Assembly (NCBI GenBank): GCA_041917855.1
Contig: JAYRWT010000083.1
Span: 1 to 17,617 of the forward strand
DNA: 17,617 bases
DNA from: CALBLZ01 sp041917855
Lineage (GTDB): Bacteria > Patescibacteriota > UBA1384 > CAILIB01
Reading direction: 5' to 3'
The translations under genes were made by a program, and so were the position numbers. Position 1 is the first letter of the stretch; each line of letters starts with the position of its first letter. A model generated the notes under the pieces. That model made no database searches, had not been told where the DNA came from, and saw only the letters and a program-made list of their open reading frames with translations. Below, in pieces: positions 1 to 7,108 of the stretch.

Positions 1-426
1 GTCACCGAACCTCAGGTCTTCCTGGGGTATCTCCTGGGCATAGGCTTCGATGTCACTTGCATCACGAGGGATCAGCTTTCGAGGTCGGTAGGCCATGTGT
101 ACCAGCCCCGAACAATCAATGCCCTCCTTGGACATACCTCCCCAGGCGTAAGGGACGTTGAGGTACTGAAAGGCAAGTTCCACTGGCGGCATGGTGCCAG
201 GAACGATCCAATTAAGTGTATGGATTGAACCTATATGGGTTCTTTTCATGTACCCAGGCTTTCCCGGGTAGTGGGCGAGCTCAACGAATGAGAACGCCCC
301 TACAGTCTTTAAGACAACCAGGGGTTCGCCCTGAACTGCCTGAGTCATGACGAGTTTTGGGTCTTGGGTGTTCATCTCTGAGTACAGAGATGCCACAGAC
401 GAGATACATCCGAGTTGTGCGTTCAT
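1..426 (-). CDS. NlpC/P60 family cell-wall peptidase (C-terminus cut by window edge)
   Basis: This reading frame runs off the left edge; 142 residues are visible. NlpC/P60 enzymes are cysteine peptidases that cleave murein peptides, typically gamma-D-Glu-diaminoacid bonds. Residues about 22-75 resemble the bacterial SH3 region found ahead of the catalytic domain in YkfC-type dipeptidyl peptidases (VMTQAVQGEPL). The catalytic domain begins with PYAWGG (92-97) and the active-site block GIDCSGLVHMAYR (102-114), with Cys105 the expected nucleophile. RDASDIEAYAQ and a GD near the edge continue the family pattern; the catalytic His lies outside the window. ATG at 426 is the only plausible start because an in-frame TGA lies three codons upstream. 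No signal peptide is visible, so the enzyme may act on recycled peptides inside the cell. A promoter lies just upstream. Confidence 0.85.
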   Translation of the reverse strand, partial: MNAQLGCISSVASLYSEMNTQDPKLVMTQAVQGEPLVVLKTVGAFSFVELAHYPGKPGYMKRTHIGSIHTLNWIVPGTMPPVELAFQYLNVPYAWGGMSKEGIDCSGLVHMAYRPRKLIPRDASDIEAYAQEIPQEDLRFGD

Positions 427-455
427 ACCATTTCACCAGCCAATGCTGTAGGAGT

Positions 456-484
456 TGTATACCATAGTTGAGTACAGTTGTCGA
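456..484 (-). promoter_or_regulatory. Sigma70-type promoter of the NlpC/P60 gene
   Basis: On the minus strand, TCGACA (484-479) and TATACA (461-456) are separated by 17 bp, with a TG one base before the -10 box. The predicted start near 449 gives a leader of about 23 nt before the ATG at 426. The promoter is seen by eye only. Confidence 0.55.
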
Positions 485-520
485 TTGCACAGTGGCGCTA
501 CCTGGGGGCTATTTTTAGAA

Positions 521-556
521 ATAAAAAATCAGAACCTTCACCGGAGTAAAGGTTCT
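521..556 (-). terminator. Intrinsic terminator of the 594-1484 gene
   Basis: Two 8-bp arms, AGAACCTT (531-538) and AAGGTTCT (549-556), flank a 10-nt loop. On the minus strand the hairpin is followed by a T-rich run (GATTTTTTATTT). It separates the 296-residue gene from the NlpC/P60 gene, so the two are probably transcribed separately. Confidence 0.75.
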
Positions 557-593
557 GTAGATTCTCCCCACCATAGGTGGTGAGAGGGGATGG

Positions 594-1484
594 TCAGGTC
601 AGCAACCGGCTCTCTTGCGTCTGTCTGCTCTTTTCAAGGAATGCTTTGTGCGCTTTGGTCTGCATAGCTTCTAGCTCCGCCGCATGTCTAAGCCTACACG
701 CTTTAAGCAGCTCACACACAATTGCGCCGTTGTCGATACCTTGCGTATCCAGGCCGATTAGCTGAGTGCACGCCATCGCAAAGGTCACTCCGTCTTCAAG
801 CGTGGTAATGACCCTGCTATCGATCACATCTTCCCCATCGATCAAAACAAAGTGCATTTCAATCCCACCCTTGCCATCGGTGACAATCCTGGGTTCATAC
901 CAGGGGTTAGGGAGGTATTTTTGAATTCTGAACTCATTGAGCTCGTGAATCGGGTCGGTTAAAAAGTCCAGGTACAGTTGGTTCCCAGTCTCTTTTGCAA
1001 TACGATAGGCCTCATCACAGCTCAATGCTTCAAGCTCAATCGCGACAAGCAGGCAGATCATTTCGTCAGCGTGCTCGGACAGACCGGAGAAGCTGAAAAT
1101 GTATTCGCCTGCGCGGATGGCGCCTCCGTACATTTCTTCGTCAGTGTTTCTGCTTTGCCAGCTTGCAAGCAATTCGGGCGATGCTTTAAGCCGCTCAAGC
1201 TTTTCGTTAACGCGCCTAAAGCAGGCCTCAGATCTGTTTCGAGCTAGACGTTCACCATTCACCAAGTGATGAAAGAAAAAGTCTAGGCCCTCGCCTGCAA
1301 CGCCGACGTACTGGCCAGCAAAGTGTCCACCAACGGGGTTTTCCTGGGTTGCCGGCAGGCGAGAAATGACAAGCGCCGCTATATTTTCAACGAATTCTTG
1401 AATTAAAGGGCGATTCCAACTTGCGTCTAAATGTTTCATCGTTTTAAGGTACTCGCCGATGCGAGCAGGGATAGACTGTACCAA
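594..1484 (-). CDS. Protein of unknown function, 296 aa
   Basis: I do not recognise this protein. It is soluble and acidic to neutral, with no signal peptide or membrane segment. The middle (about residues 115-165) looks helical, the stretch around 195-230 (YEPRIVTDGKGGIEMHFVLI) looks like beta strands, and the last 50 residues are charged and helical (ELEAMQTKAHKAFLEKSR). Codon use and a following terminator support a real gene. The start is uncertain: TTG at 1484 gives the longest form, while ATG at 1439 (MKHLDASWNR) would give 281 residues; neither has a strong ribosome binding site. It stands back to back with the leaderless gene at 1546. Function cannot be inferred from the neighbours. 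Confidence 0.7.
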   Translation of the reverse strand: MVQSIPARIGEYLKTMKHLDASWNRPLIQEFVENIAALVISRLPATQENPVGGHFAGQYVGVAGEGLDFFFHHLVNGERLARNRSEACFRRVNEKLERLKASPELLASWQSRNTDEEMYGGAIRAGEYIFSFSGLSEHADEMICLLVAIELEALSCDEAYRIAKETGNQLYLDFLTDPIHELNEFRIQKYLPNPWYEPRIVTDGKGGIEMHFVLIDGEDVIDSRVITTLEDGVTFAMACTQLIGLDTQGIDNGAIVCELLKACRLRHAAELEAMQTKAHKAFLEKSRQTQESRLLT

Positions 1485-1530
1485 AAATCTGGCTAGTGGT
1501 AAATAAGGGTCAGAGCAGCCAAGAATAATC

Positions 1531-1545
1531 TGCTACTATGTCCAT
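1531..1545 (+). promoter_or_regulatory. Extended -10 promoter giving a leaderless mRNA
   Basis: TGCTACTAT (1531-1539) is an extended -10 box (TG-n-TACTAT). Only six bases separate it from the ATG at 1546, so transcription should begin at or next to the start codon. No good -35 box is visible. Confidence 0.6.
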
Positions 1546-2064
1546 ATGAAACCACTCACATTTACGGCCACGCTAACCGCGCTTAAACCGGAGCAGGGCT
1601 TTGGTGGGGGCGTTCTACTACACATACCGCCACCAGTAAGTGAGGCACTGCCGTCCCGGGGCATGGTTATGGTTAGTGGTACTTTAAATAATCTTCCTTT
1701 TCAGATTCCACTAGAACCAGATGGTGCTAAGAGCCACTGGTGCAGACTTAATGAAGCTATTCTGCAACTAGCTAGAGTTAATGCTGGCGATACAGTTTCA
1801 GTGACCATTCAACCAATAAAAGAGTGGCCAGAGCCTAATGTCCCAGAGGATATTAAGGCTATCCTCAAAACAGACCCTGAAGCAGAGGCAATTTGGAACA
1901 ACAGCACGCCCATGGCTCGCTGGGATTGGGTGCGTTGGGCTGGTGCTGCCAAGCAAACCGAAACCCGACAGAGGCGGGTGGAGAGTATCCCGTCACGCTT
2001 GCGTGCAGGGAAGCGTCGTCCCTGCTGTTTTGATCGGGCGCAGTGCACGCTAACTGAGGCATAG
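1546..2064 (+). CDS. DUF1905 / YdeI-OmpD-associated family protein
   Basis: A two-part protein of 172 residues. Residues about 4-90 match the DUF1905 beta-barrel pattern (FTATL near the N-terminus, then VMVSGTLNNLPF and GDTVSVTI). Residues about 96-165 match the YdeI/OmpD-associated (bacteriocin-protection-like) helical domain, with its hallmark order EPNVPEDIKAIL, then W-x-n-n-S/T-P-x-AR-x-DWVRW, then ETRQRRV and GKRRPCCFD. The full domain pair is present, so the gene looks intact. The biochemical role of the family is not established; YdeI has been linked to stress and peptide tolerance in enterobacteria, which may not carry over here. No ribosome binding site is needed because the promoter sits at the leaderless distance. 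It precedes the surface protein by about 100 bp on the same strand. Confidence 0.85.
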   Translation: MKPLTFTATLTALKPEQGFGGGVLLHIPPPVSEALPSRGMVMVSGTLNNLPFQIPLEPDGAKSHWCRLNEAILQLARVNAGDTVSVTIQPIKEWPEPNVPEDIKAILKTDPEAEAIWNNSTPMARWDWVRWAGAAKQTETRQRRVESIPSRLRAGKRRPCCFDRAQCTLTEA

Positions 2065-2100
2065 TTTGGCTGACGCACTGCGTGGCTGTATCAATTTATC

Positions 2101-2109
2101 TGATATACT
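2101..2109 (+). promoter_or_regulatory. Extended -10 promoter of the surface protein gene
   Basis: TGATATACT (TG-a-TATACT, 2104-2109 as -10) lies inside the upstream end of the open frame. Transcription from about 2116 would exclude the GTG at 2082 and the ATG at 2112 as starts, favouring the ATG at 2169. No clear -35 box is seen. Confidence 0.5.
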
Positions 2110-2168
2110 TAATGTATCATCAGTATTTGCAGCGTGGAAAAGTAGAGAAAACAGGCTCTGAAGAAGCT

Positions 2169-5100
2169 ATGGACAACATCTTTCGGAGAATAAATCAGGT
2201 CCACTCACAGCAGGGTAACTACCCCAAAACATACGTTGTACTGGCAAGCGAAGGGTATGACTCAAGTGAGTTAAAGCCAGCGCTACTACGGTATTTTTTG
2301 CTAAAAACCAATCTTTCTTCCGCCAGGCGTCGTACTGGCGTATTCGTGCTACTCAGTTGTGTTAGCCTACTTTCTACAGCATTATTGCCGTCTGCCATAT
2401 TCACGTCTAACCCGTACAAGGCTACAGTTCGAGCCCTTGTGCCAAGTGTGGAATACTATGTTTCACCTACCGGTAGCGATATGAATCCTGGCACTCTTGC
2501 TGAACCGTTTCGTACCTTACAGAAAGCAAAGTCAGTGCTGGCTGCTGGTAATATTACTGGAGCGGTCGTGTATTTTAGGGGTGGAACGTACACGCTCACC
2601 TCTCAAACCTACCTTGATCCATCTATTTCTGGGACGAGTGAAGCACCGAATATCTTTCGCAATTACCCAGGAGAAAACCCAATCTTTACGGCTGCAATTT
2701 CTACGACAGTTCCCGCAGCAGGCGGGGATGTTACACTTGACCTCACAGCTCTACAAATCACAGCTCCGGTTCAGTCTGTGTATCGAGACGGTGTACGGTT
2801 AACTGTTGCTAGAACTCCAAATAGAATCCCAAACCCTGATTTTTCAGCTACTGATCCGTGGTCAGGCTCTCTTGCCTACGCTTCAGCTGCAACTCCAACA
2901 AATGTGGCAACTGACTGTCCTGGTATGACGGGAAACTCACTCAATTACTGTGAGGTGGGGTATGAGTCAGGTTCTGCTGTTGGCCAACTTGATGACAGTC
3001 CTGACTTTAGTGCTCATCTTGCGCAAACCAGGGCAGTTGTATTTACCGGCGGTGCAAGTGATGGCACCGTATGGACCAGTAATAGCCTTGGTATTACTGA
3101 GATAGATAAGGTAAATACAAAGATACGCCTTAGCCAAAAAACTAGTTACCAGGTGCGGCAGCGCCACTTCTTTTACTTAGAGGGTGCTCCTGAGTTTTTA
3201 GATACTGAAGGGGAGTGGGCGCAAGATGGAACTAGCCTGCTACTTAAGCTGCCTGCTAGCGACACCCAACAGAAAATAACTATCGTTGCATATTCACCTG
3301 GAAGCGGAACAGACGTAGTGTCGAACTCTATTGTAGTAACCGGGAGTCATATACAGATAGTTGGACTACAGTTTCACTATGCAGGTGAGAGTTATGCTGT
3401 ACGCGTGCAGGATGCGAGTAACATTGTCATGAATAACATTCAGGTAAAGGGCTGTGACGCTGTATGTGTTTTAGTTGCCGGGACCAGTCAAAACGTAACG
3501 ATTAAAAATAGCAGAGTAAGCGACACGCTGGGCGTAGGCATACATGTGACCGTAGAACCAGTAGATACACCAGACCCAGCAAAGCGTTTTCTAAAAAAAC
3601 TAGTTTCTGCTCAAATCAACATTAGCAATAATTATATCTGGGATGTTGGTATAGCGGGCATGGGTAGGTACTGGGCATCTGCCGGTATACTTGCGGCAAG
3701 AACCGGTACTACAATTTCAAGGAATCGTATTGAAAATACTGCATCAGCAGGTATTTCAGCAGGGGCAGGTGCGTATACTATCGTCGATAGTAATTACGTG
3801 TACCGCACCAATTTAATGCGTGCCGATACTGGTGCAATTGCCTTTAACCCCATTTGGCAGAATAACGATCGCAGCTGGTTACCACGTGGTCACCAAATTA
3901 CACATAATTTTATTAAAGAAACGGGGGGGTATAGTTGGAGTTCTGCCGACAATGCGTATAAGTATGGCCACTATAGCTGGGGTGTCTACCTAGATGATTG
4001 GACGAGTGAAACGCAGGTAGCAAATAATATTATTGTTCGGCCACATATTGACTGTGTCATGGTGCATGGCGGACGGTATAACAGTATTACAAACAATATT
4101 TGTTATACCGACAAAAAACTTACGGCAATGGTCAGGTTGCGAGAAGACCACCATAGTAACTACGATGGCTCCCAGGATCCTAAGTGGACTGAAGTACAGC
4201 AGATGGGGTCAAATGGCTTTGATACAACTGCGTATCTTACAGCCTTTCCTGATTTAGCTAATGTGCCGCAGTACCCTGCAAAAGGTGAGTTGCAGGTTCA
4301 CAACACAGTAAGCTCCAATGTGCTGGTTAGTACACACACTGTCCCTCCACTGCTCTATGGGGTAGTTAGATTGTCAGCAACAAACACATTTAGCAACAAT
4401 GTGCTGTGGAGTACAAATAGTAGCTCGTTAGCGGTGGGAGGCTCTCTAGATACTACTCCTGATAACCAGTCTGAATCCTGGCCTAATCTAACGAGCTGGC
4501 AGCAAACGGGTCGCGATGCAGGCTCCGTTTTTGCCAACCCGCTACTCGCTAACCCTGCCGCAGACGATTTCAGCCTCGGGGCAGGATCTCCAGCTTTTGC
4601 AAAAGGATTTACTGCTATTAATCAGTCTACAATCGGCCTCTTCGGTCTTGAGCCACAAGCACAGAATGTAAGTGCACAGGCAACGGTTACCCAAGGAGAA
4701 AATATATCTGCCACCTGGACAACGCTGGATACGCAGGAGCTTGGCCCCGTGAGCAAAGAAGTCTCACTGTTTCAAAACAACGTGAACGGTTCACCAGTTG
4801 TTGCCTGGTCGCAGGTGGCCAGTGATTCGATGCAGTACTCTAGTACTGGTCTTGAAGCGGGCAGCACGTATTTTGTATGCGTACGAGCTAAGAATGATGG
4901 GATAGACCCGTTCAATGGTCAGCGTGCTGCTTGGTCAGCCAAGTCATGCAGTAGCGCCATTTCTATTGTGGCCCCAACAACCCCAACCGCAACTCCAACT
5001 ACTTCTTCCACCTCAAATCCAACGCCTAGCGCTTCACTGCAAGCCACCACTAGTCCAGCGGCTAAGCCTAGTAAAAAGCCAGGTCAAACCAGTCAACCAG

Positions 5101-5399
5101 TAGCTACTGCTAGCTCAACCACTCAGCAGTCCGAGGCAACCCCTACGGCTAGCCCAGAGCCCTCACCGTCATTGTCTCCGTCTCCCATAGTTGGTAGTAC
5201 GCAGGTATCGCCTTCGATAAGTCCTAGCGCAGATGAAGAAGTGGTTACTGTCCAGACGACAGACCAGTCAGCAGAGCAGAGGCAGCGTGTACTGCGCTAT
5301 CTACTCACTACAGTGAGCGGCGTGCTACTCTTCTTCTTGGCACGTGCTGTTGCGGGATGGGTAAAAGCCTCACAGCAGCTGAAGTTGCTGTATCATTAG
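2169..5399 (+). CDS. Large surface-anchored right-handed beta-helix protein
   Basis: From the ATG at 2169 (GAAGAAG sits about 3-9 bases upstream) the protein has 1076 residues; the frame stays open back to a GTG at 2082. Order of parts: a basic cytoplasmic N-terminus (1-55), a membrane helix or signal anchor (57-79), the DUF1565-type entry motif YYVSPTGSDMNPGTL with FRTLQKAK (96-122), then a long parallel beta-helix to about 820, rich in N-I/V-x-N strand repeats such as ISNNYIW and VANNIIV. A fibronectin-III-like domain follows (about 830-930), then a Pro/Thr/Ser-rich stalk (about 932-1020) and a C-terminal membrane helix (about 1041-1062) with a short basic tail. Beta-helix proteins of this kind often bind or cleave polysaccharides, so a role in surface glycan binding or attachment to other cells is plausible. 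No catalytic residues can be assigned. Confidence 0.8.
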   Translation: MDNIFRRINQVHSQQGNYPKTYVVLASEGYDSSELKPALLRYFLLKTNLSSARRRTGVFVLLSCVSLLSTALLPSAIFTSNPYKATVRALVPSVEYYVSPTGSDMNPGTLAEPFRTLQKAKSVLAAGNITGAVVYFRGGTYTLTSQTYLDPSISGTSEAPNIFRNYPGENPIFTAAISTTVPAAGGDVTLDLTALQITAPVQSVYRDGVRLTVARTPNRIPNPDFSATDPWSGSLAYASAATPTNVATDCPGMTGNSLNYCEVGYESGSAVGQLDDSPDFSAHLAQTRAVVFTGGASDGTVWTSNSLGITEIDKVNTKIRLSQKTSYQVRQRHFFYLEGAPEFLDTEGEWAQDGTSLLLKLPASDTQQKITIVAYSPGSGTDVVSNSIVVTGSHIQIVGLQFHYAGESYAVRVQDASNIVMNNIQVKGCDAVCVLVAGTSQNVTIKNSRVSDTLGVGIHVTVEPVDTPDPAKRFLKKLVSAQINISNNYIWDVGIAGMGRYWASAGILAARTGTTISRNRIENTASAGISAGAGAYTIVDSNYVYRTNLMRADTGAIAFNPIWQNNDRSWLPRGHQITHNFIKETGGYSWSSADNAYKYGHYSWGVYLDDWTSETQVANNIIVRPHIDCVMVHGGRYNSITNNICYTDKKLTAMVRLREDHHSNYDGSQDPKWTEVQQMGSNGFDTTAYLTAFPDLANVPQYPAKGELQVHNTVSSNVLVSTHTVPPLLYGVVRLSATNTFSNNVLWSTNSSSLAVGGSLDTTPDNQSESWPNLTSWQQTGRDAGSVFANPLLANPAADDFSLGAGSPAFAKGFTAINQSTIGLFGLEPQAQNVSAQATVTQGENISATWTTLDTQELGPVSKEVSLFQNNVNGSPVVAWSQVASDSMQYSSTGLEAGSTYFVCVRAKNDGIDPFNGQRAAWSAKSCSSAISIVAPTTPTATPTTSSTSNPTPSASLQATTSPAAKPSKKPGQTSQPVATASSTTQQSEATPTASPEPSPSLSPSPIVGSTQVSPSISPSADEEVVTVQTTDQSAEQRQRVLRYLLTTVSGVLLFFLARAVAGWVKASQQLKLLYH
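4965..5230 (+). repeat. Low-complexity Pro/Thr/Ser-rich stalk coding region
   Basis: This part of the surface protein gene encodes runs such as TPTATPTTSS and SPEPSPSLSPSP. Such linkers act as extended, often glycosylated stalks that lift domains off the envelope. The DNA is made of irregular short repeats rather than a strict tandem unit. Confidence 0.7.
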
Positions 5400-5473
5400 G
5401 TAGAAATTTTTACTCCGCCCTTGATACACACTGATTGATACAACAGTACTTTTATGCTACTGTTGCCCCCGGC

Positions 5474-5788
5474 ATGGAATTCTTACAATTTGAGGTAGAT
5501 ACGAACAGTCAGGTTTTTGCTGGCATTGCAGCACCTATTTCATTTCTCGTCGCACTAATGCTGCGAGGTCTATCTGCTGACGTTAGGAGTGCGGTGACTG
5601 CTGAAGCTAAGAAAGTAGCGAAAAAGCACTACGCTATAGCTATAGCTGTGACTGCCGCAGTGCTCGTAGTATTGCTAAGTGCGTCTGTCACACATCAGGC
5701 AGCAAAAGCCTTTGCAGTTCTTATTTCATGTATGAGTGCTGGGCTAATTATAGGTGCAGCTATCGGGTACGGCGCAAAGTCAAAGTAG
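5474..5788 (+). CDS. Small membrane protein of unknown function
   Basis: I do not recognise a family. From ATG 5474 the protein has 104 residues; a TTG at 5435 would add 13. Three hydrophobic segments are visible: around VFAGIAAPISFLVALML, around YAIAIAVTAAVLVVLLSA and around AFAVLISCMSAGLIIGAAIG. A charged, Ala/Lys-rich helical loop lies between the first two (SADVRSAVTAEAKKVAKKHY). A possible -10 box (TATGCT, 5453-5458) favours the ATG 5474 start with a very short leader. It follows the surface protein by about 75 bp on the same strand and ends before a strong terminator, so it may be co-transcribed and assist that protein, but this is inference from position only. Confidence 0.65.
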   Translation: MEFLQFEVDTNSQVFAGIAAPISFLVALMLRGLSADVRSAVTAEAKKVAKKHYAIAIAVTAAVLVVLLSASVTHQAAKAFAVLISCMSAGLIIGAAIGYGAKSK

Positions 5789-5854
5789 ACAATAGTTGTA
5801 CCAAGTACGGAGCCGTGCGGCAGCCATCTCAAAAGTAGTCTATGTTTTCTGTTG

Positions 5855-5884
5855 ACCCACCCCCAACCGGGTGGGTTTTCTTTG
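5855..5884 (+). terminator. Intrinsic terminator after the surface-protein group
   Basis: ACCCACCC (5855-5862) and GGGTGGGT (5869-5876) form an 8-bp GC-rich stem with a 6-nt loop, followed by TTTCTTTG. It closes the plus-strand group formed by the surface protein and the small membrane protein. Confidence 0.8.
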
Positions 5885-5935
5885 TAGCCAAGAAGAAATC
5901 TTGAGCGGCAATGCAGTATTTAGGTGGGGAGAATT

Positions 5936-6025
5936 TTGAAGATTGTGCTTGTGCGTATTGCTACGTCTGCTGCAAGTTGGCTTGGTAGTGCGAAAAAAGA
6001 AAGAGACCCGCTTATTTCAAGCTAG
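5936..6025 (+). CDS. Possible small peptide, 29 aa
   Basis: A short frame starts with TTG at 5936, preceded by a purine-rich GGTGGGGAG (5923-5931) at ribosome-binding distance. The peptide begins MKIVLVRIATSAASW and ends KKERDPLISS, giving an amphipathic or hydrophobic N-terminal half and a charged tail. It overlaps the 3' end of the convergent membrane protein gene by 14 bases. There is no homology argument; it may be chance. Confidence 0.2.
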   Translation: MKIVLVRIATSAASWLGSAKKERDPLISS

Positions 6026-6587
6026 GCCTCTGAGATTGAACAAATATCCAGGAAAGTAAGGCTCCGTGGGCAAGAAATCCAACGAAGTAAATGTATGCGC
6101 TTACGCTAATGCCGCTACTAATGATCACCGATGCGAGGCTGCAGCCATACGCTATGGTGAATAGTGCCCAAGGTAGCCAGGGCTCAGAGTTTGGCTTTTC
6201 AGATACCGATCTGAACGTAGGCAATATTCCAGCTACGAATGCGGCGCCAAGTAGGTACGAAGCATGTGCAGCTTGGCCAGAAAGCCACCAGGCAATACCG
6301 GCTGTAATAGCAAGAAGGGCTGGTAGGGCATCTTTCTTGCTAAGGGGCTGGTATTTTCCTTTGAATAGGGCAATGACTGCTACAAGTGTGTTTAGAGCTG
6401 AAGCTCCCAGCACCTGCAGTGATTGAGTGATGCTCTGAGTCAACACTAGGTAGTTGATGCCGTTCAAAATGGCAAGCACAGCCCAGAGTGTCCATGTAGC
6501 GGGGTTGGGTTGTCGCATCTTCCAAATATAGAGGAGGAATGCAGCAACGCTAATGATGAGTCCAAGTGTCGATAGTAGTTGTGCCAA
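6012..6587 (-). CDS. Seven-helix membrane protein with PQ-loop/SWEET-like internal duplication
   Basis: The 191-residue protein shows seven hydrophobic segments (about 4-22, 31-50, 57-76, 86-103, 106-125, 137-157, 162-184). The two halves share a motif just before their second helix, PNPATWTLW (27-35) and PNSEPWLPW (132-140). This gives a 3-1-3 layout like that of SWEET and PQ-loop transporters. I infer a small-solute carrier or related membrane protein, but the canonical Pro-Gln pair is not present and no substrate can be named. Start TTG at 6587 is chosen because AGAGGTGG lies just upstream. It has its own promoter and points away from the small exported protein gene. Confidence 0.6.
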   Translation of the reverse strand: MAQLLSTLGLIISVAAFLLYIWKMRQPNPATWTLWAVLAILNGINYLVLTQSITQSLQVLGASALNTLVAVIALFKGKYQPLSKKDALPALLAITAGIAWWLSGQAAHASYLLGAAFVAGILPTFRSVSEKPNSEPWLPWALFTIAYGCSLASVIISSGISVSAYIYFVGFLAHGALLSWIFVQSQRPSLK

Positions 6588-6626
6588 GGTCCACCTCTGA
6601 CGTCTGAATGAGCGTCAAATGCGGCA

Positions 6627-6655
6627 ATCCTAATACATTTCTCTTGATTTGTCAA
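6627..6655 (-). promoter_or_regulatory. Sigma70-type promoter of the seven-helix protein gene
   Basis: On the minus strand a perfect TTGACA (6655-6650) and TAGGAT (6632-6627) are spaced by 17 bp. The start near 6620 leaves a leader of about 33 nt that includes the AGAGGTGG ribosome binding site. Confidence 0.6.
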
Positions 6656-6712
6656 TCTGATAGTGGCTGTTTTGAGATTGTGTCCGACTTTAAAGAGAGA
6701 ATACTCTAATCT

Positions 6713-6754
6713 TTAAAAAACAGGTTCTCATGTGATTGCTCAACATAAGAACCT
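6713..6754 (-). terminator. Intrinsic terminator of the small exported protein gene
   Basis: Arms AGGTTCT (6722-6728) and AGAACCT (6748-6754) pair; on the minus strand the hairpin leads into G-TTTTTT (6720-6715). The long loop contains a further weak ATG/CAT pairing. Confidence 0.65.
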
Positions 6755-6796
6755 ATTGAATGGATTTACTACTTGCACAGCATGCTGTAGTGATGA

Positions 6797-7048
6797 TCAA
6801 CGCAACATAGCGAGATCCATGCCAGACATGGTTGTTGCTGGTGACCATGTTCCGTCCGCTTTTTGGACGGTTACGAGCCAATTTGTGCTATTGAGCTGCT
6901 TAGCTCTAGCAGGGTTTCCACCGTATGTGGTTGCCATCCCCACCAGAGGAGGTAAGTGGTTGGCTTGGTATTCTGAAATGACGAAGCCTGCTCCCCATAG
7001 CAGGAGTCCGATGCATAGAGCACCAAACAGCGGGGCGATTCGTTTCAT
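6797..7048 (-). CDS. Small exported or membrane-anchored protein, 83 aa
   Basis: I do not recognise a family. The N-terminus is a typical signal or anchor: basic MKR, then a hydrophobic core (PLFGALCIGLLLWGAGFVI, about 6-24). The remaining 58 residues are polar and presumably lie outside the membrane, ending TWSPATTMSGMDLAMLR. There is no lipobox-type Cys at a cleavage position (Cys12 lies within the hydrophobic core). It is flanked by its own leaderless promoter and its own terminator, so it is a single-gene unit between tmRNA and the seven-helix protein. Confidence 0.6.
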   Translation of the reverse strand: MKRIAPLFGALCIGLLLWGAGFVISEYQANHLPPLVGMATTYGGNPARAKQLNSTNWLVTVQKADGTWSPATTMSGMDLAMLR

Positions 7049-7064
7049 CAGGGTGATTGTAGCA
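7049..7064 (-). promoter_or_regulatory. Extended -10 promoter giving a leaderless mRNA
   Basis: TGCTACAAT (TG-c-TACAAT, -10 at 7061-7056) ends seven bases before the ATG at 7048, so the transcript should start at the start codon. It lies only 20-30 bp downstream of the tmRNA terminator. Confidence 0.6.
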
Positions 7065-7070
7065 TAAAGC

Positions 7071-7100
7071 TTAACAAAAAACAGGCTTTTAGAGCCTGTT
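7071..7100 (-). terminator. Intrinsic terminator of tmRNA
   Basis: AACAGGCT (7080-7087) and AGCCTGTT (7093-7100) form an 8-bp stem. On the minus strand the second arm runs into TGTTTTTTGTT, a usual terminator tail, nine bases beyond the CCA end of tmRNA. Confidence 0.8.
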
Positions 7101-7108
7101 TTATCTCA

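Noticed and set aside
562..590. Palindrome CCACC-ATA-GGTGG flanked by TCCCC and GGGGA
   Set aside because: It lies in the 3' untranslated part of the minus-strand gene with no T run; the true terminator is the next hairpin. Probably incidental.
594..1247. Plus-strand frames at 577-765 and 978-1247
   Set aside because: They are shadows of the 296-residue minus-strand gene and lack starts, promoters or sensible composition.
2082..2168. N-terminal extension of the surface protein from GTG 2082
   Set aside because: It has no ribosome binding site, an extended -10 box lies inside it, and ATG 2169 has a better context.
6690..6716. AT-rich hairpin TTAAAGA/TCTTTAA
   Set aside because: It follows an already complete terminator and precedes no gene directly; the low-stability stem is likely chance in AT-rich DNA.
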